Positions 25,302 to 32,746 of a stretch of 52,243 bases of DNA are shown here, one piece after another. A program made the translations under genes and the position numbers. The notes beneath the pieces are model-generated. The model saw only the letters and a program-made list of their open reading frames with translations. It had not been told where the DNA came from and did no database searches. How positions within the stretch are numbered: the first letter of the stretch is position 1; every line of letters begins with the position of its first letter. Source of the stretch: Microbacteriaceae bacterium PS02333 (lineage in GTDB: Bacteria; Actinomycetota; Actinomycetes; Actinomycetales; Microbacteriaceae); assembly GCA_029959665.1 (NCBI GenBank), contig JASCOI010000012.1, positions 1 through 52,243 of the forward strand, in the 5' to 3' direction.

Positions 25302-25307
25302 ATCGTA
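25302..25307 (-). promoter_or_regulatory. -10 (TACGAT) of the Lrp gene
   Basis: TACGAT lies eight bases before the ATG at 25293. Confidence 0.45.
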
Positions 25308-25313
25308 CGCGGA

Positions 25314-25353
25314 GTTCTTGCGAGAACGCCGGGCTGAACGCACGAAACGTGCG
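25314..25353. promoter_or_regulatory. Two palindromes, candidate Lrp operators
   Basis: GTTCT-N4-AGAAC (25314-25327) and CGCACG-aaa-CGTGCG (25339-25353) lie between the divergent Lrp and DDAH-like genes. The second is a perfect 15-base palindrome, the size of a typical Lrp-family site. Confidence 0.5.
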
Positions 25354-25387
25354 CGCCGACCTGCTGCGTTCTCCGCCGCGGCTTCCC

Positions 25388-25393
25388 TAGACT
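25388..25393 (+). promoter_or_regulatory. -10 (TAGACT) of the arginine-catabolic operon
   Basis: TAGACT lies 119 bases before the GTG at 25512, giving a transcript leader of roughly 110 bases. Confidence 0.5.
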
Positions 25394-25399
25394 GGGCCT

Positions 25400-25511
25400 C
25401 GGCGTCGACCTGGTCCGCCCGCGGAACACACGGTGAGTGAGCCTGCATCTCACCGAGATCTCCCCAGGTGGTTCCTGGCAGGCTCGGGCCCGAAGTCCCA
25501 GGAGGACTCCA
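25400..25511 (+). promoter_or_regulatory. Structured 5' leader, candidate attenuator or riboswitch-like element
   Basis: Several perfect stems compete. GGTGAG/CTCACC (25432-25437 and 25449-25454) overlaps GAGCCTGC/GCAGGCTC (25439-25446 and 25478-25485). CCAGG/CCTGG is nested inside (25464-25468 and 25474-25478). TCGGGCCCGA is palindromic. AGTCC/GGACT (25494-25498 and 25504-25508) encloses the AGGAGG Shine-Dalgarno sequence. I do not recognise a known riboswitch class. Confidence 0.5.
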
Positions 25512-26420
25512 GTGTCGACTCAAGCACCGTCGAACCCCGCACCCGCCACCAGCACGGCACCGTTCCGGACCGCCACCAAGCGCACGATCCTGATGTGCAA
25601 GCCGGACTTCTACACGGTGAGCTACCGGATCAACCCGTGGATGCACCCCGAGGACCCGACCGACACCTCGAAGGCCGTCGCGCAGTGGCAGGACCTGTAC
25701 GACGTGTACCAGGGCCTCGGCTTCGAGATCCACCTCATCGACCCGATCGACGGCCTGCCCGACATGGTCTACGCGGCGAACGGCGGCTTCGTGCTCGACG
25801 GTGTCGCGTACGGCGCGAAGTTCCAGTACCCGGAGCGCCAGCCCGAGGGCCCCGCGTACATGGACTGGTTCCGCCAGGCGGGCCTCCGGGTCGCCGAGCC
25901 CGTCGAGACGAACGAGGGCGAGGGCGACTTCCTGCTCGTCGGCGACGTCATCCTCGCCGGCACCGGGTTCCGCTCGGACAGCACCTCGCACGACGAGATC
26001 GCGAAGGTCTACGGCCGCGACGTCATCACGCTCAAGCTCATCAACCCGAGCTTCTACCACCTCGACACCGCCATCGCCGTGCTCGACCCCGAGCCCGACG
26101 CCGAGGGCAAGTCGAACATCGCGTACCTCGAGAGCGCGTTCGACGAGCCGTCGCTGGCGATCCTCCGCGAGCGCTTCCCGGACGCGATCATCGCGACCGA
26201 GGAGGACGCCGCGATCCTCGGGCTGAACTCGTACTCCGACGGGTACAACGTCGTGATCGCCTCGCGTGCGACGACGTTCGCGTCGCAGCTGCGCGAGAAG
26301 GGCTACAACCCCATCGGCGTGGACCTGTCCGAGCTGCTGCTCGGCGGCGGCGGCGTGAAGTGCTGCACGCTCGACCTGCACCCCGTCGGCACCGGCACGT
26401 CCGTGGCCCGGTCCGTCTGA
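25512..26420 (+). CDS. DDAH / arginine-dihydrolase-like guanidino hydrolase
   Basis: This encodes 302 residues of the pentein fold. The catalytic Cys284 is in GGGGVKCCTLD and His183 in SFYHLD. MVYAANGGFVLDG contains Asn90. Arginine deiminases usually have an FTRD-type motif here, while arginine dihydrolases that make ornithine directly have a conserved Asn. The GTG at 25512 follows AGGAGG by six bases. The stop overlaps the rocD start. Since RocD consumes ornithine, an arginine-to-ornithine activity is inferred; dimethylarginine hydrolysis to citrulline is the alternative. Confidence 0.85.
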   Translation: MSTQAPSNPAPATSTAPFRTATKRTILMCKPDFYTVSYRINPWMHPEDPTDTSKAVAQWQDLYDVYQGLGFEIHLIDPIDGLPDMVYAANGGFVLDGVAYGAKFQYPERQPEGPAYMDWFRQAGLRVAEPVETNEGEGDFLLVGDVILAGTGFRSDSTSHDEIAKVYGRDVITLKLINPSFYHLDTAIAVLDPEPDAEGKSNIAYLESAFDEPSLAILRERFPDAIIATEEDAAILGLNSYSDGYNVVIASRATTFASQLREKGYNPIGVDLSELLLGGGGVKCCTLDLHPVGTGTSVARSV

Positions 26421-27652
26421 TGACCGGGACCAGCACCGCGCTCGGCACGAAGACGGCCGCGGCGCTCGCCGTCGAGGACCGTGCGCTCGCGCACAACTAC
26501 AGCCCGCTGCCCGTCGTCATCGCGTCGGGCGACGGCGCGTGGGTGACGGACGTCGACGGCAAGCGGTACCTGGACGGTCTCGCGGCGTACTCCGCCGTGA
26601 ACTTCGGGCACGGCAACGCCAGGCTGCTCGATGCCGCCCGCGCACAGCTCGACCGCGTCACGCTGACCAGCCGCGCGTTCGTGAACGACCAGCTCGGACC
26701 GTTCGCCGCGGGGCTCGCCGAGCTGACGGGCACCGACATGGTGCTCCCGATGAACACCGGGGCCGAGGCCGTCGAGTCAGCGATCAAGGTGTCGCGGGCC
26801 TGGGGCTACCGCGTGAAGGGCGTGCCGCAGGGCAAGGCCACGATCATCGTCGCGTCGGGGAACTTCCACGGCCGGACGACGACGATCATCTCGTTCTCGG
26901 ACGACCCCGTCGCGCACGACGACTTCGGGCCGTACACGCCGGGGTTCCGCACGGTGCCCTACGGCGACGCCTCGGCGCTGCGGGACGCGATGGACGACAC
27001 CGTCGTCGCCGTGCTCGTCGAGCCGATCCAGGGCGAAGGCGGCGTGGTGATCCCGCCCGCGGACTACCTGCCGTCGGTCCGGGCGATCTGCGACGAGTTC
27101 GGCGCGCTGTTCGTCGCCGACGAGATCCAGTCGGGGCTCGGTCGGACCGGGCACACGCTCGCGGTGTCGCGTGTCGACGTCCGTCCCGACCTCATCACGC
27201 TCGGCAAGGCACTCGGCGGCGGGATCGTCCCCGTGTCCGCGGTGGTCGGCTCCCGTGACGTGCTCGGCGTCCTGCGCCCGGGTGAGCACGGCTCCACGTT
27301 CGGCGGGAACCCCCTCGCGGCGGCGGTCGGCTCCGAGGTCGTCGCGATGCTGGGCGAAGGCACGTTCCAGCAGCGCGCGCTCGCCGGCGAGCCGGTCCTC
27401 CGCGGGCTGCTCGACGACCTGGTCGGCAAGGGTGTCGTGACGCACCGCGTCGCCGGCCTCTGGGCGGGCATCGACATCGACCCGGCACTCGGCACCGGCA
27501 AGGAGATCGCGACCGCGATGGCCGAGCGCGGGGTGCTCGTCAAGGACACCCACGGGTCGACGATCCGCTTCGCGCCGCCGCTCGTCGTGACCGACGACGA
27601 GATCGCCACGGCGATCGGGGCCCTGGAGTCGGTCCTGCGCGACCGTAGCTGA
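26420..27652 (+). CDS. rocD: Ornithine--oxo-acid aminotransferase
   Basis: This encodes 410 residues of a class III PLP aminotransferase. LMxNTGAEAVE-type sequence appears as LPMNTGAEAVESAIK. Lys263 (LITLGKALGGG) is the PLP-binding lysine, with FVADEIQSGLGRTG just upstream. It converts ornithine and 2-oxoglutarate to glutamate semialdehyde, which the PutA dehydrogenase domain encoded in this window can oxidise to glutamate. The ATG overlaps the previous stop by one base (TGATG). Confidence 0.95.
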   Translation: MTGTSTALGTKTAAALAVEDRALAHNYSPLPVVIASGDGAWVTDVDGKRYLDGLAAYSAVNFGHGNARLLDAARAQLDRVTLTSRAFVNDQLGPFAAGLAELTGTDMVLPMNTGAEAVESAIKVSRAWGYRVKGVPQGKATIIVASGNFHGRTTTIISFSDDPVAHDDFGPYTPGFRTVPYGDASALRDAMDDTVVAVLVEPIQGEGGVVIPPADYLPSVRAICDEFGALFVADEIQSGLGRTGHTLAVSRVDVRPDLITLGKALGGGIVPVSAVVGSRDVLGVLRPGEHGSTFGGNPLAAAVGSEVVAMLGEGTFQQRALAGEPVLRGLLDDLVGKGVVTHRVAGLWAGIDIDPALGTGKEIATAMAERGVLVKDTHGSTIRFAPPLVVTDDEIATAIGALESVLRDRS

Positions 27653-27661
27653 CCTGCCGGA

Positions 27662-27690
27662 CCCGCACCGAGCCTCCCGGCCGGTGCGGG
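27662..27690 (+). terminator. rocD terminator hairpin
   Basis: CCCGCACCG (27662-27670) pairs perfectly with CGGTGCGGG (27682-27690) ten bases after the rocD stop; there is no U-tract. The loop contains the recurring 14-mer CGAGCCTCCCGGCC. Confidence 0.65.
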
Positions 27691-27705
27691 CCCAGGCGGG
27701 TCCGT

Positions 27706-27754
27706 GGTCTCCCGCCGGCCCCGCAGGTCCTGTGGGGCCGCGGTCTCCCGCCGG
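27706..27754. repeat. Direct repeat GGTCTCCCGCCGG flanking a hairpin
   Basis: Identical 13-base copies lie at 27706-27718 and 27742-27754. Between them GGCCCC (27717-27722) can pair with GGGGCC (27734-27739). It is in the non-coding gap between convergent genes. Confidence 0.7.
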
Positions 27755-27775
27755 TCCCGTAGCGCGAATCGCTCC

Positions 27776-27837
27776 CGCACAACCAAAAGCAGCTTGCACC
27801 GCGCAACGACGTTGTGCGGATTGCTTTCCGTTGTGCG
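27776..27837. repeat. Nested inverted repeats built from CGCACAAC/GTTGTGCG
   Basis: The outer arms, CGCACAACCAAAAGCA (27776-27791) and 27822-27837, pair at 14 of 16 positions. The inner arms CCGCGCAAC (27799-27807) and GTTGTGCGG (27811-27819) pair at 8 of 9. It is the most AT-rich part of the gap between rocD and the convergent epimerase gene. It could be a bidirectional terminator or a dispersed repeat. Confidence 0.65.
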
Positions 27838-27850
27838 AACGTACCCGCGG

Positions 27851-28849
27851 TCAGACCGCCCAGCGCTCCGCGAGCTCGTCCATCAGCGCGTCGAGTCGCT
27901 CGTCGACGACCTGGGCTTCCGGGTGCGCCTCGAACCAGGCGAGCACCTCGCGAGCGCCCTGCCGGTACGTCGTGCGTGGGCGGTACCAGGGCACGAGCCC
28001 GCGGATCTTGCTGTTGTCGAACACCGAGCTGTTGGCCTTGTCGCCGAGCAGTGCTGCACCCCACTCGGCGTCAGCCGCGGCGATCGCGTCTGCTGGGACG
28101 TGCACGATCTTCAGGTCGTCGACCCCGGCGGCGTCGGCGATCGTCCGTGCGATGGCGTTCCACGTCGGCGCCTCGTCGCTCGTGATCGTGAACGCCTCGC
28201 CGATCGCCTCGTCGCGGTCGAGCAGGCCGGTGAACCCGACGGCGAAGTCGCGGCTGTGCGTCAGCGTCCAGAGCGAGCTGCCGTCGCCCGTGATGATGAT
28301 CGGCTTGCCGGCGCGCATCCTTGCGACAGCGGTCCATCCGCCGGTGAGGGGGAGCTTCGTCTCGTCGTAGGTGTGCGACGGGCGGACGATCGTCACCGGG
28401 AAGTCCTGCTCCCGGTAGGCCTGCACGAGCCGTTCCTCGCAGGCGATCTTGTCGCGGGAGTACTGCCAGTACGGGTTCTTCAGCGGGGTCGACTCGGTGA
28501 TCGGCAGGTGCGTCGCCGGGGTCTGGTACGCCGAGGCCGAGCTGATGAAGACGTACTGGTGCGTCCGGCCGGCGAAGAAGTCGATGTCGGCCTGCACCTG
28601 GTCCGGCGTGAATGCGATCCAGTTGACGACGGCGTCGAAATGCCGATCGCCGAGGGCGTCAGCCAACGCCGCCCGGTCGGAGACGTCGGCGCGGAGCCGG
28701 GTGACGGTATCGGGCAGCGGCCGCGCGTCGGTGGTGCCGCGGTTCAGCACCGTGACGTCGATGCCCTGCGACACCGCCTCGTGCACGCATGCGGCACTGA
28801 TGACGCCACTTCCGCCGATGAACAGGACACTCGCTCCGTTGCTGGTCAT
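27851..28849 (-). CDS. NAD-dependent epimerase/reductase family protein
   Basis: This encodes 332 residues of the extended short-chain dehydrogenase fold. The nucleotide loop is GGSGVISAACV, a variant of GxxGxxG. The active site is YSRDK, with SSASAY for the serine. TIVRPSHTYDE and DNSKIRGLVPWYRP match the sugar epimerase/RNA-binding-like group. The substrate is unknown. The ATG at 28849 gives the family-like N-terminus; no strong ribosome site is seen. Confidence 0.85.
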   Translation of the reverse strand: MTSNGASVLFIGGSGVISAACVHEAVSQGIDVTVLNRGTTDARPLPDTVTRLRADVSDRAALADALGDRHFDAVVNWIAFTPDQVQADIDFFAGRTHQYVFISSASAYQTPATHLPITESTPLKNPYWQYSRDKIACEERLVQAYREQDFPVTIVRPSHTYDETKLPLTGGWTAVARMRAGKPIIITGDGSSLWTLTHSRDFAVGFTGLLDRDEAIGEAFTITSDEAPTWNAIARTIADAAGVDDLKIVHVPADAIAAADAEWGAALLGDKANSSVFDNSKIRGLVPWYRPRTTYRQGAREVLAWFEAHPEAQVVDERLDALMDELAERWAV

Positions 28850-28904
28850 GGGTCCACGAAACCACGTCGTGCGCACGGGGCCGCGCAGCTTCGGCGCGAG
28901 GCCG

Positions 28905-29555
28905 TCATCGGGGTCGGGCAGCGAGGACCGTGGGGAGGTCGGACACCCGCAGCGCCCACGCGCCGGCCTCTGGGCTGACCCATCGCAAGAGCTCGATCGC
29001 GAGCTCGTGGTCTCGGCTCAGGTCTCGAGCGTGGATCGGTTCGTGGTGCGCGGCGCGGTTGCGGACGAAGTGGAGCTGTTGCAACCGCTGGGCGACTTCC
29101 GCCCGTCGGACGCGCAGGTCTCGTGGCCCGTGCGGGAAGGCACGGTGCAGCCCCGGAACCCAGAGCGCGGTGTGGTAGCGAGACTCGACGAGGTACCGCC
29201 AGAAGCCGAAGGTCAGCTCCGCGATCACACGGCCGTGTACTTCCGCTCGTCGGCCGTTGCGGGTGGCGCGGGAGCGGGCCTTGTCGAGGTCCGCGGTCCC
29301 CTGGCGATCGAGCGCGACGAGGTCGAACCAATCTCTCGATCGACCCCGTCGGGACGCCCACGCGCTCAGCTCGCGGTCGATGGCGTTCCGGGTGACGACC
29401 TCGACCAATCCGGTGAGCACGAGGACGCTCGCCGCGGCGCGCAGGTTCCACTCGTAGAGCTCCACCGCACTCGAAAGCGTCTTCGTGCACTGGCGATAGG
29501 AACGCAATCGCTGGGCGGTCAGTAGCGCGGTGACGTGTTCGAACTCTGCTGGCAT
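28905..29555 (-). CDS. Abi_2 (AbiF-like) HEPN protein
   Basis: This encodes 216 residues, nearly all helical. The conserved FWRYLVESRYHTALWVPGL and the C-terminal QQLHFVRNRAAHHEPIH match the Abi-like family PF07751. The RNRAAH segment is the Rx4H motif of HEPN ribonucleases. Members include the lactococcal AbiF/AbiD phage-abortive proteins, so RNA cleavage during phage infection is a plausible role. The ATG at 29555 sits just after GGGGAG. A structured element lies directly upstream. Confidence 0.85.
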   Translation of the reverse strand: MPAEFEHVTALLTAQRLRSYRQCTKTLSSAVELYEWNLRAAASVLVLTGLVEVVTRNAIDRELSAWASRRGRSRDWFDLVALDRQGTADLDKARSRATRNGRRAEVHGRVIAELTFGFWRYLVESRYHTALWVPGLHRAFPHGPRDLRVRRAEVAQRLQQLHFVRNRAAHHEPIHARDLSRDHELAIELLRWVSPEAGAWALRVSDLPTVLAARPR

Positions 29556-29575
29556 CGCTCCCCGCCGTCGGTGTA

Positions 29576-29660
29576 AAGTACTTCCTGAAGACCCCGGAAC
29601 GATCCCTGGCTCAGGCCACATCGCCGGGGTTTCGTCTTTTGCTCCGAGCAACTGGTACTT
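29576..29660 (-). ncRNA. Structured element upstream of the Abi_2 gene, candidate abiF-type RNA
   Basis: Nested pairings on 85 bases: the outer AAGTAC/GTACTT (29576-29581 and 29655-29660), a hairpin TTGCT-ccg-AGCAA (29639-29651), and a 7-base stem ACCCCGG/CCGGGGT (29591-29597 and 29624-29630) enclosing CCTG/CAGG. An abiF RNA motif is known 5' of Abi_2 genes, and position and architecture fit it. The strand is not certain: TACGCT (29662-29667, minus) could start a transcript into the Abi gene, while on the plus strand the 7-base stem is followed by a T-rich tract. Confidence 0.5.
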
Positions 29661-29711
29661 CAGCGTACAGTTCGTCAGGTAGTGCATCCACAGTGCACGT
29701 GACCGGGGGAC

Positions 29712-29717
29712 TAGCGT
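29712..29717 (+). promoter_or_regulatory. -10 (TAGCGT) of the aldo-keto reductase gene
   Basis: TAGCGT lies 46 bases before the ATG, leaving a short leader that contains AGGAG at 29749-29753. Confidence 0.5.
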
Positions 29718-29763
29718 CACGACCGAGCCGCACCGACGCGGCCACGACAGGAGTGACACGCAC

Positions 29764-30774
29764 ATGGAGTACCGCTACCTCGGCAACTCGGGCCTCAAGG
29801 TCTCCGAGATCACCTACGGCAACTGGCTGACCCACGCGTCCCAGGTCGAGAACGACGCGGCCATCGCCTGCGTCCGGGCGGCGCTCGACGTCGGCATCTC
29901 GACGTTCGACACCGCGGACGTGTACGCCAACACCGGCGCCGAGACCGTCCTCGGCGAGGCACTCAAGGGCGAACGTCGGCAGTCGCTGGAGATCGCCACG
30001 AAGGTCTTCGGGCCGACCGGACCCAAGCAGCACAACGACACGGGGCTGTCGCGGAAGCACATCCTCGAGTCGATCGACGGGTCGCTGACCCGACTGCAGA
30101 CGGACTACGTCGATCTGTACCAGGCGCACCGCTTCGACTACGAGACCCCGCTCGAGGAGACGATGCAGGCGTTCGCCGACGTCGTCCGGCAGGGCAAGGT
30201 GCTCTACGTCGGTGTCTCCGAGTGGACCGCCGAGCAGCTGCGGGCGGGTGCGGCACTGGCGAAGGAGCTCGGTTTCCAGCTCATCTCGAACCAGCCGCAG
30301 TACTCGGCGCTGTGGCGGGTCATCGAGGGCGAGGTCGTCCCGACCTCCAAGGAGCTCGGCATCTCGCAGATCGTCTGGTCGCCGATCGCGCAGGGCGTGC
30401 TCACCGGCAAGTACAAGCCGGGTCAGCCGCTGCCCGAAGGCTCGCGTGCCACCGACGACAAGGGCGGCGCGGACATGATCAAGCGGTTCATGCGCGACGA
30501 CGTGCTGTCGTCCGTGCAGGAGCTCGAGCCCATCGCGAAGGAGCTCGACCTGTCCATGGCACAGCTCGCGGTCGCGTGGGTGCTGCAGAACGAGAACGTC
30601 GCGTCGGCGATCATCGGCGCATCGCGTCCGGAGCAGGTGCAGGACAACGCCGGCGCCGCTGGTGTCACGATCCCGGCCGAGCTGCTCTCGCGGATCGACG
30701 ATGTGCTGGGCGGCGTCGTCGAGCGGGACCCGGCGAAGACGAACGACAGCTCGCCGAAGACCCGAGAGGCCTGA
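29764..30774 (+). CDS. Aldo/keto reductase (Kv-beta/YghZ-like)
   Basis: This encodes 336 residues of the TIM-barrel AKR fold. The catalytic tetrad is visible: Asp49 and Tyr54 (FDTADVYANTG), Lys80 (IATKVFG) and His122 (YQAHRFD). SPIAQGVLTGKY and IIGASRPEQVQDN form the NADPH site. It reduces aldehydes such as methylglyoxal in related enzymes. AGGAG gives a good ribosome site. Confidence 0.92.
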   Translation: MEYRYLGNSGLKVSEITYGNWLTHASQVENDAAIACVRAALDVGISTFDTADVYANTGAETVLGEALKGERRQSLEIATKVFGPTGPKQHNDTGLSRKHILESIDGSLTRLQTDYVDLYQAHRFDYETPLEETMQAFADVVRQGKVLYVGVSEWTAEQLRAGAALAKELGFQLISNQPQYSALWRVIEGEVVPTSKELGISQIVWSPIAQGVLTGKYKPGQPLPEGSRATDDKGGADMIKRFMRDDVLSSVQELEPIAKELDLSMAQLAVAWVLQNENVASAIIGASRPEQVQDNAGAAGVTIPAELLSRIDDVLGGVVERDPAKTNDSSPKTREA

Positions 30775-30779
30775 ACGGC

Positions 30780-30811
30780 GAAAGGCCCCTCACTCGCGTG
30801 AGGGGCCTTTC
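30780..30811 (+). terminator. Strong terminator after the aldo-keto reductase gene
   Basis: GAAAGGCCCCTCAC and GTGAGGGGCCTTTC form a perfect 14-base stem with a TCGC loop. The A/T ends make it work in both directions, so it also closes the tRNA transcripts on the other strand. Confidence 0.9.
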
Positions 30812-30815
30812 ACCG

Positions 30816-30888
30816 TGGCTGGACACGGCATCGATCCGTGGACCTTTCGATTTTCAGTCGAACGCTCTACCAACTGAGCTATCCAGCC
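30816..30888 (-). tRNA. tRNA-Phe (GAA)
   Basis: A 73-base cloverleaf. The acceptor stem GGCTGGA pairs with TCCAGCC and the discriminator is A. The anticodon loop CTGAAAA has GAA. The D-loop AGCTCAGTTGGTAGAGC and the T-arm are normal. CCA is not encoded. Confidence 0.97.
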
Positions 30889-30892
30889 GTGG

Positions 30893-30966
30893 CGACCCTG
30901 ACGGGACTTGAACCCGCGACCTCCGCCGTGACAGGGCGGCACGCTAACCAGCTGCGCTACAGGGCC
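30893..30966 (-). tRNA. tRNA-Asp (GTC)
   Basis: A 74-base cloverleaf with acceptor GGCCCTG, anticodon loop CTGTCAC (GTC), T-loop GGTTCAAGTCC and discriminator G. It lies four bases from tRNA-Phe on the same strand. Confidence 0.97.
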
Positions 30967-31031
30967 ATGTTGTGTTGTGTCTTGCTGTTCCGGTGTTGCT
31001 CTGCACTACGTTACTTGCTCACTCCGGAGAG

Positions 31032-31104
31032 TGACCCCAACGGGATTCGAACCCGTGCTGCCGCCGTGAAAGGGCGGTGTCCTAGGCCACTAAACGATAG
31101 GGCC
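31032..31104 (-). tRNA. tRNA-Glu (TTC)
   Basis: A 73-base cloverleaf with acceptor GGCCCTA, anticodon loop CTTTCAC (TTC) and T-loop GGTTCGAATCC. It is the first gene of the three-tRNA cluster in transcription order. Confidence 0.97.
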
Positions 31105-31427
31105 GCAAGCAGTGCATCGCGCTACCGATGGACAAGCATACGGATGCCCCGCCCCGATGACAAATCGGGGCCCCGGACCCGCGTCCGTTCGGCGTGTCGC
31201 GGGTCTCCGTACACATGCCGCAGCTTCACTCACCGTGGAGCAAACTGCTCCGATCGTGGGACAGACTCCTGACGATCCTGTGCCGTCGATGGTCGAGTGC
31301 GACCATCGTCGTCGGCCCGTGCCCCTCATCCGAGGGGCTGGAGCGGGTCGGCACCTGTTGTTACTGTTGCGTTTGTTAACAGTGTTACGTGCGTGAGCCT
31401 TGCCGCGCTGTTACGAAATCGAGATAC
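31105..31427. other. Long gene-free region before the M23 peptidase gene
   Basis: These 323 bases hold no convincing gene. There is a perfect hairpin GCCCCTC-atcc-GAGGGGC at 31321-31338 and a smaller one, GGAGC/GCTCC, at 31237-31251. The last 70 bases are AT-rich with three GTTAC words (31360, 31384 and 31410). It probably contains the tRNA promoter (leftward) and the hydrolase promoter (rightward). Confidence 0.6.
31360..31414 (+). promoter_or_regulatory. Three GTTAC boxes upstream of the cell-wall hydrolases
   Basis: GTTAC occurs at 31360, 31384 and 31410, spaced 24 and 26 bases apart, with GTTAAC between the first two. GTnAC-type direct repeats bind the actinobacterial response regulator MtrA, which controls peptidoglycan hydrolases. 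The link to MtrA is inference. Confidence 0.35.
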
Positions 31428-32714
31428 ATGTCGACCTCACCTTCGCAGTCCCTCAGCTACCGTCGCCGCCTCATCGCGGCAGCGGTCGCCGTCGTGCTCA
31501 CCGCCGGGACCATCGCCGCGATCGCCCCGGTCGAGCAGGCCTCGGCGGCGAGCTACCCGAGCTGGAGCGACGTGCAGGCGGCCAAGGCGTCGCAGGCCGC
31601 GCAGCAGGAGAAGGTCACCGAGATCAAGGGCCTGATCTCGAACCTCAAGGACGACGCCGCGGCGAAGCAGAAGTCCGCCGACGCCGCCGGCACCGCGTAC
31701 CAGACGGCGCAGACGAAGTACGACGAGGCCACGCTCCAGCAGCAGAAGCTGCAGACCCAGGCGGACGAGGCCGAGAAGACCGCGGCGCAGTCGGAGCAGC
31801 AGGCGGGTCAGCTCGCGGCACAGCTCGGCCGGGCCAGCGCGAACGACGTCACGACGGACCTCCTGACGCACCCGACCGACTCGAAGGACTACCTCTACGA
31901 GCTCGGCGCCATGTCGAAGCTCAGCGAGCAGGCCGACGGCATCTACTCCCAGGCGACGCAGGACCGGGGCACGGCACAGGCCCTCGCGGACAAGTCGGAC
32001 GTCGCGAAGAAGGCGCTCGGTGACCTGGCCGACGCCGCGCAGCAGAAGATGCAGGCGGCGCAGTCGGCGGCGGAGGCAGCCGAGAAGGCCGTCGACGCGC
32101 AGAACGACAACCAGGCGCGGCTCCAGGCGCAGCTCACCCTGCTCACGTCGAACGCGACCGACGTCGAGGCGAAGTACAACAAGGGCGTCCAGGTCGAGAA
32201 GGCCCGCCAGGCGAAGCTCGCGAAGGAGCGCGCCGAGGCTGCGGCCCGTGCGGCCGCACAAGCGCCTGCGGCGAGCGGTGGCACCGGCGGCGGCGCAGCG
32301 AACGCGTCCGGCTGGGTCCGCCCGAGCGCCGGGTACCAGACGAGCCCCTACGGCTACCGCATCGACCCGTACACCGGAGCGCACGCGCTGCACGCCGGCG
32401 TCGACCTGGCACCCGCTTGCTACTCCCCGATCTACGCGGCCCACGACGGCACCGTGACCTTCGCGGGCAACGGCGGCGGCTACGGCAACGAGGTCGTGCT
32501 CGACAACGGCGGCGGCATCTCCACCGCCTACGGGCACATCGTCAACGGCGGGATCATGGTCGCGAGCGGCCAGCACGTCTCCGCCGGGCAGCAGATCGCC
32601 CAGGTCGGTTCGACCGGCTGGTCGACCGGGTGCCACCTCCACTTCGAGACCCGGGTGAACGGCGCCGCCGTGGACCCGGTCCCCTTCATGGCAGCGCGGG
32701 GGATCTCGGTATGA
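31428..32714 (+). CDS. Secreted coiled-coil M23 peptidase (LytM/EnvC type)
   Basis: This encodes 428 residues. A signal peptide (about 1-40, cut near EQASAA) is followed by a long coiled coil (about 41-280) starting with SWSDVQAAKASQAAQQEKV, and a C-terminal LytM domain. The zinc ligands are His322 and Asp326 (HAGVDLA) and His405 (HLHFE), with His403 also catalytic. It cuts peptide crosslinks in peptidoglycan or activates other hydrolases. The ATG at 31428 is chosen because the earlier frame lacks signal-peptide character. The NlpC/P60 gene follows after 32 bases. Confidence 0.93.
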   Translation: MSTSPSQSLSYRRRLIAAAVAVVLTAGTIAAIAPVEQASAASYPSWSDVQAAKASQAAQQEKVTEIKGLISNLKDDAAAKQKSADAAGTAYQTAQTKYDEATLQQQKLQTQADEAEKTAAQSEQQAGQLAAQLGRASANDVTTDLLTHPTDSKDYLYELGAMSKLSEQADGIYSQATQDRGTAQALADKSDVAKKALGDLADAAQQKMQAAQSAAEAAEKAVDAQNDNQARLQAQLTLLTSNATDVEAKYNKGVQVEKARQAKLAKERAEAAARAAAQAPAASGGTGGGAANASGWVRPSAGYQTSPYGYRIDPYTGAHALHAGVDLAPACYSPIYAAHDGTVTFAGNGGGYGNEVVLDNGGGISTAYGHIVNGGIMVASGQHVSAGQQIAQVGSTGWSTGCHLHFETRVNGAAVDPVPFMAARGISV

Positions 32715-32746
32715 CCGTGTGCGCGCCCGAGAGGCCCTGACACCAC

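Noticed and set aside
25400-25511. Guanidine (ykkC) or glycine riboswitch before the arginine operon
   Set aside because: The stems are clear but the conserved ykkC and glycine-aptamer sequence elements are not present, so I left it as an unassigned structured leader.
31105-31427. Possible c-di-AMP (ydaO) riboswitch before the cell-wall hydrolases
   Set aside because: The region has hairpins and AT-rich sequence but I do not find the conserved ydaO core; only promoter-like GTTAC words remain.
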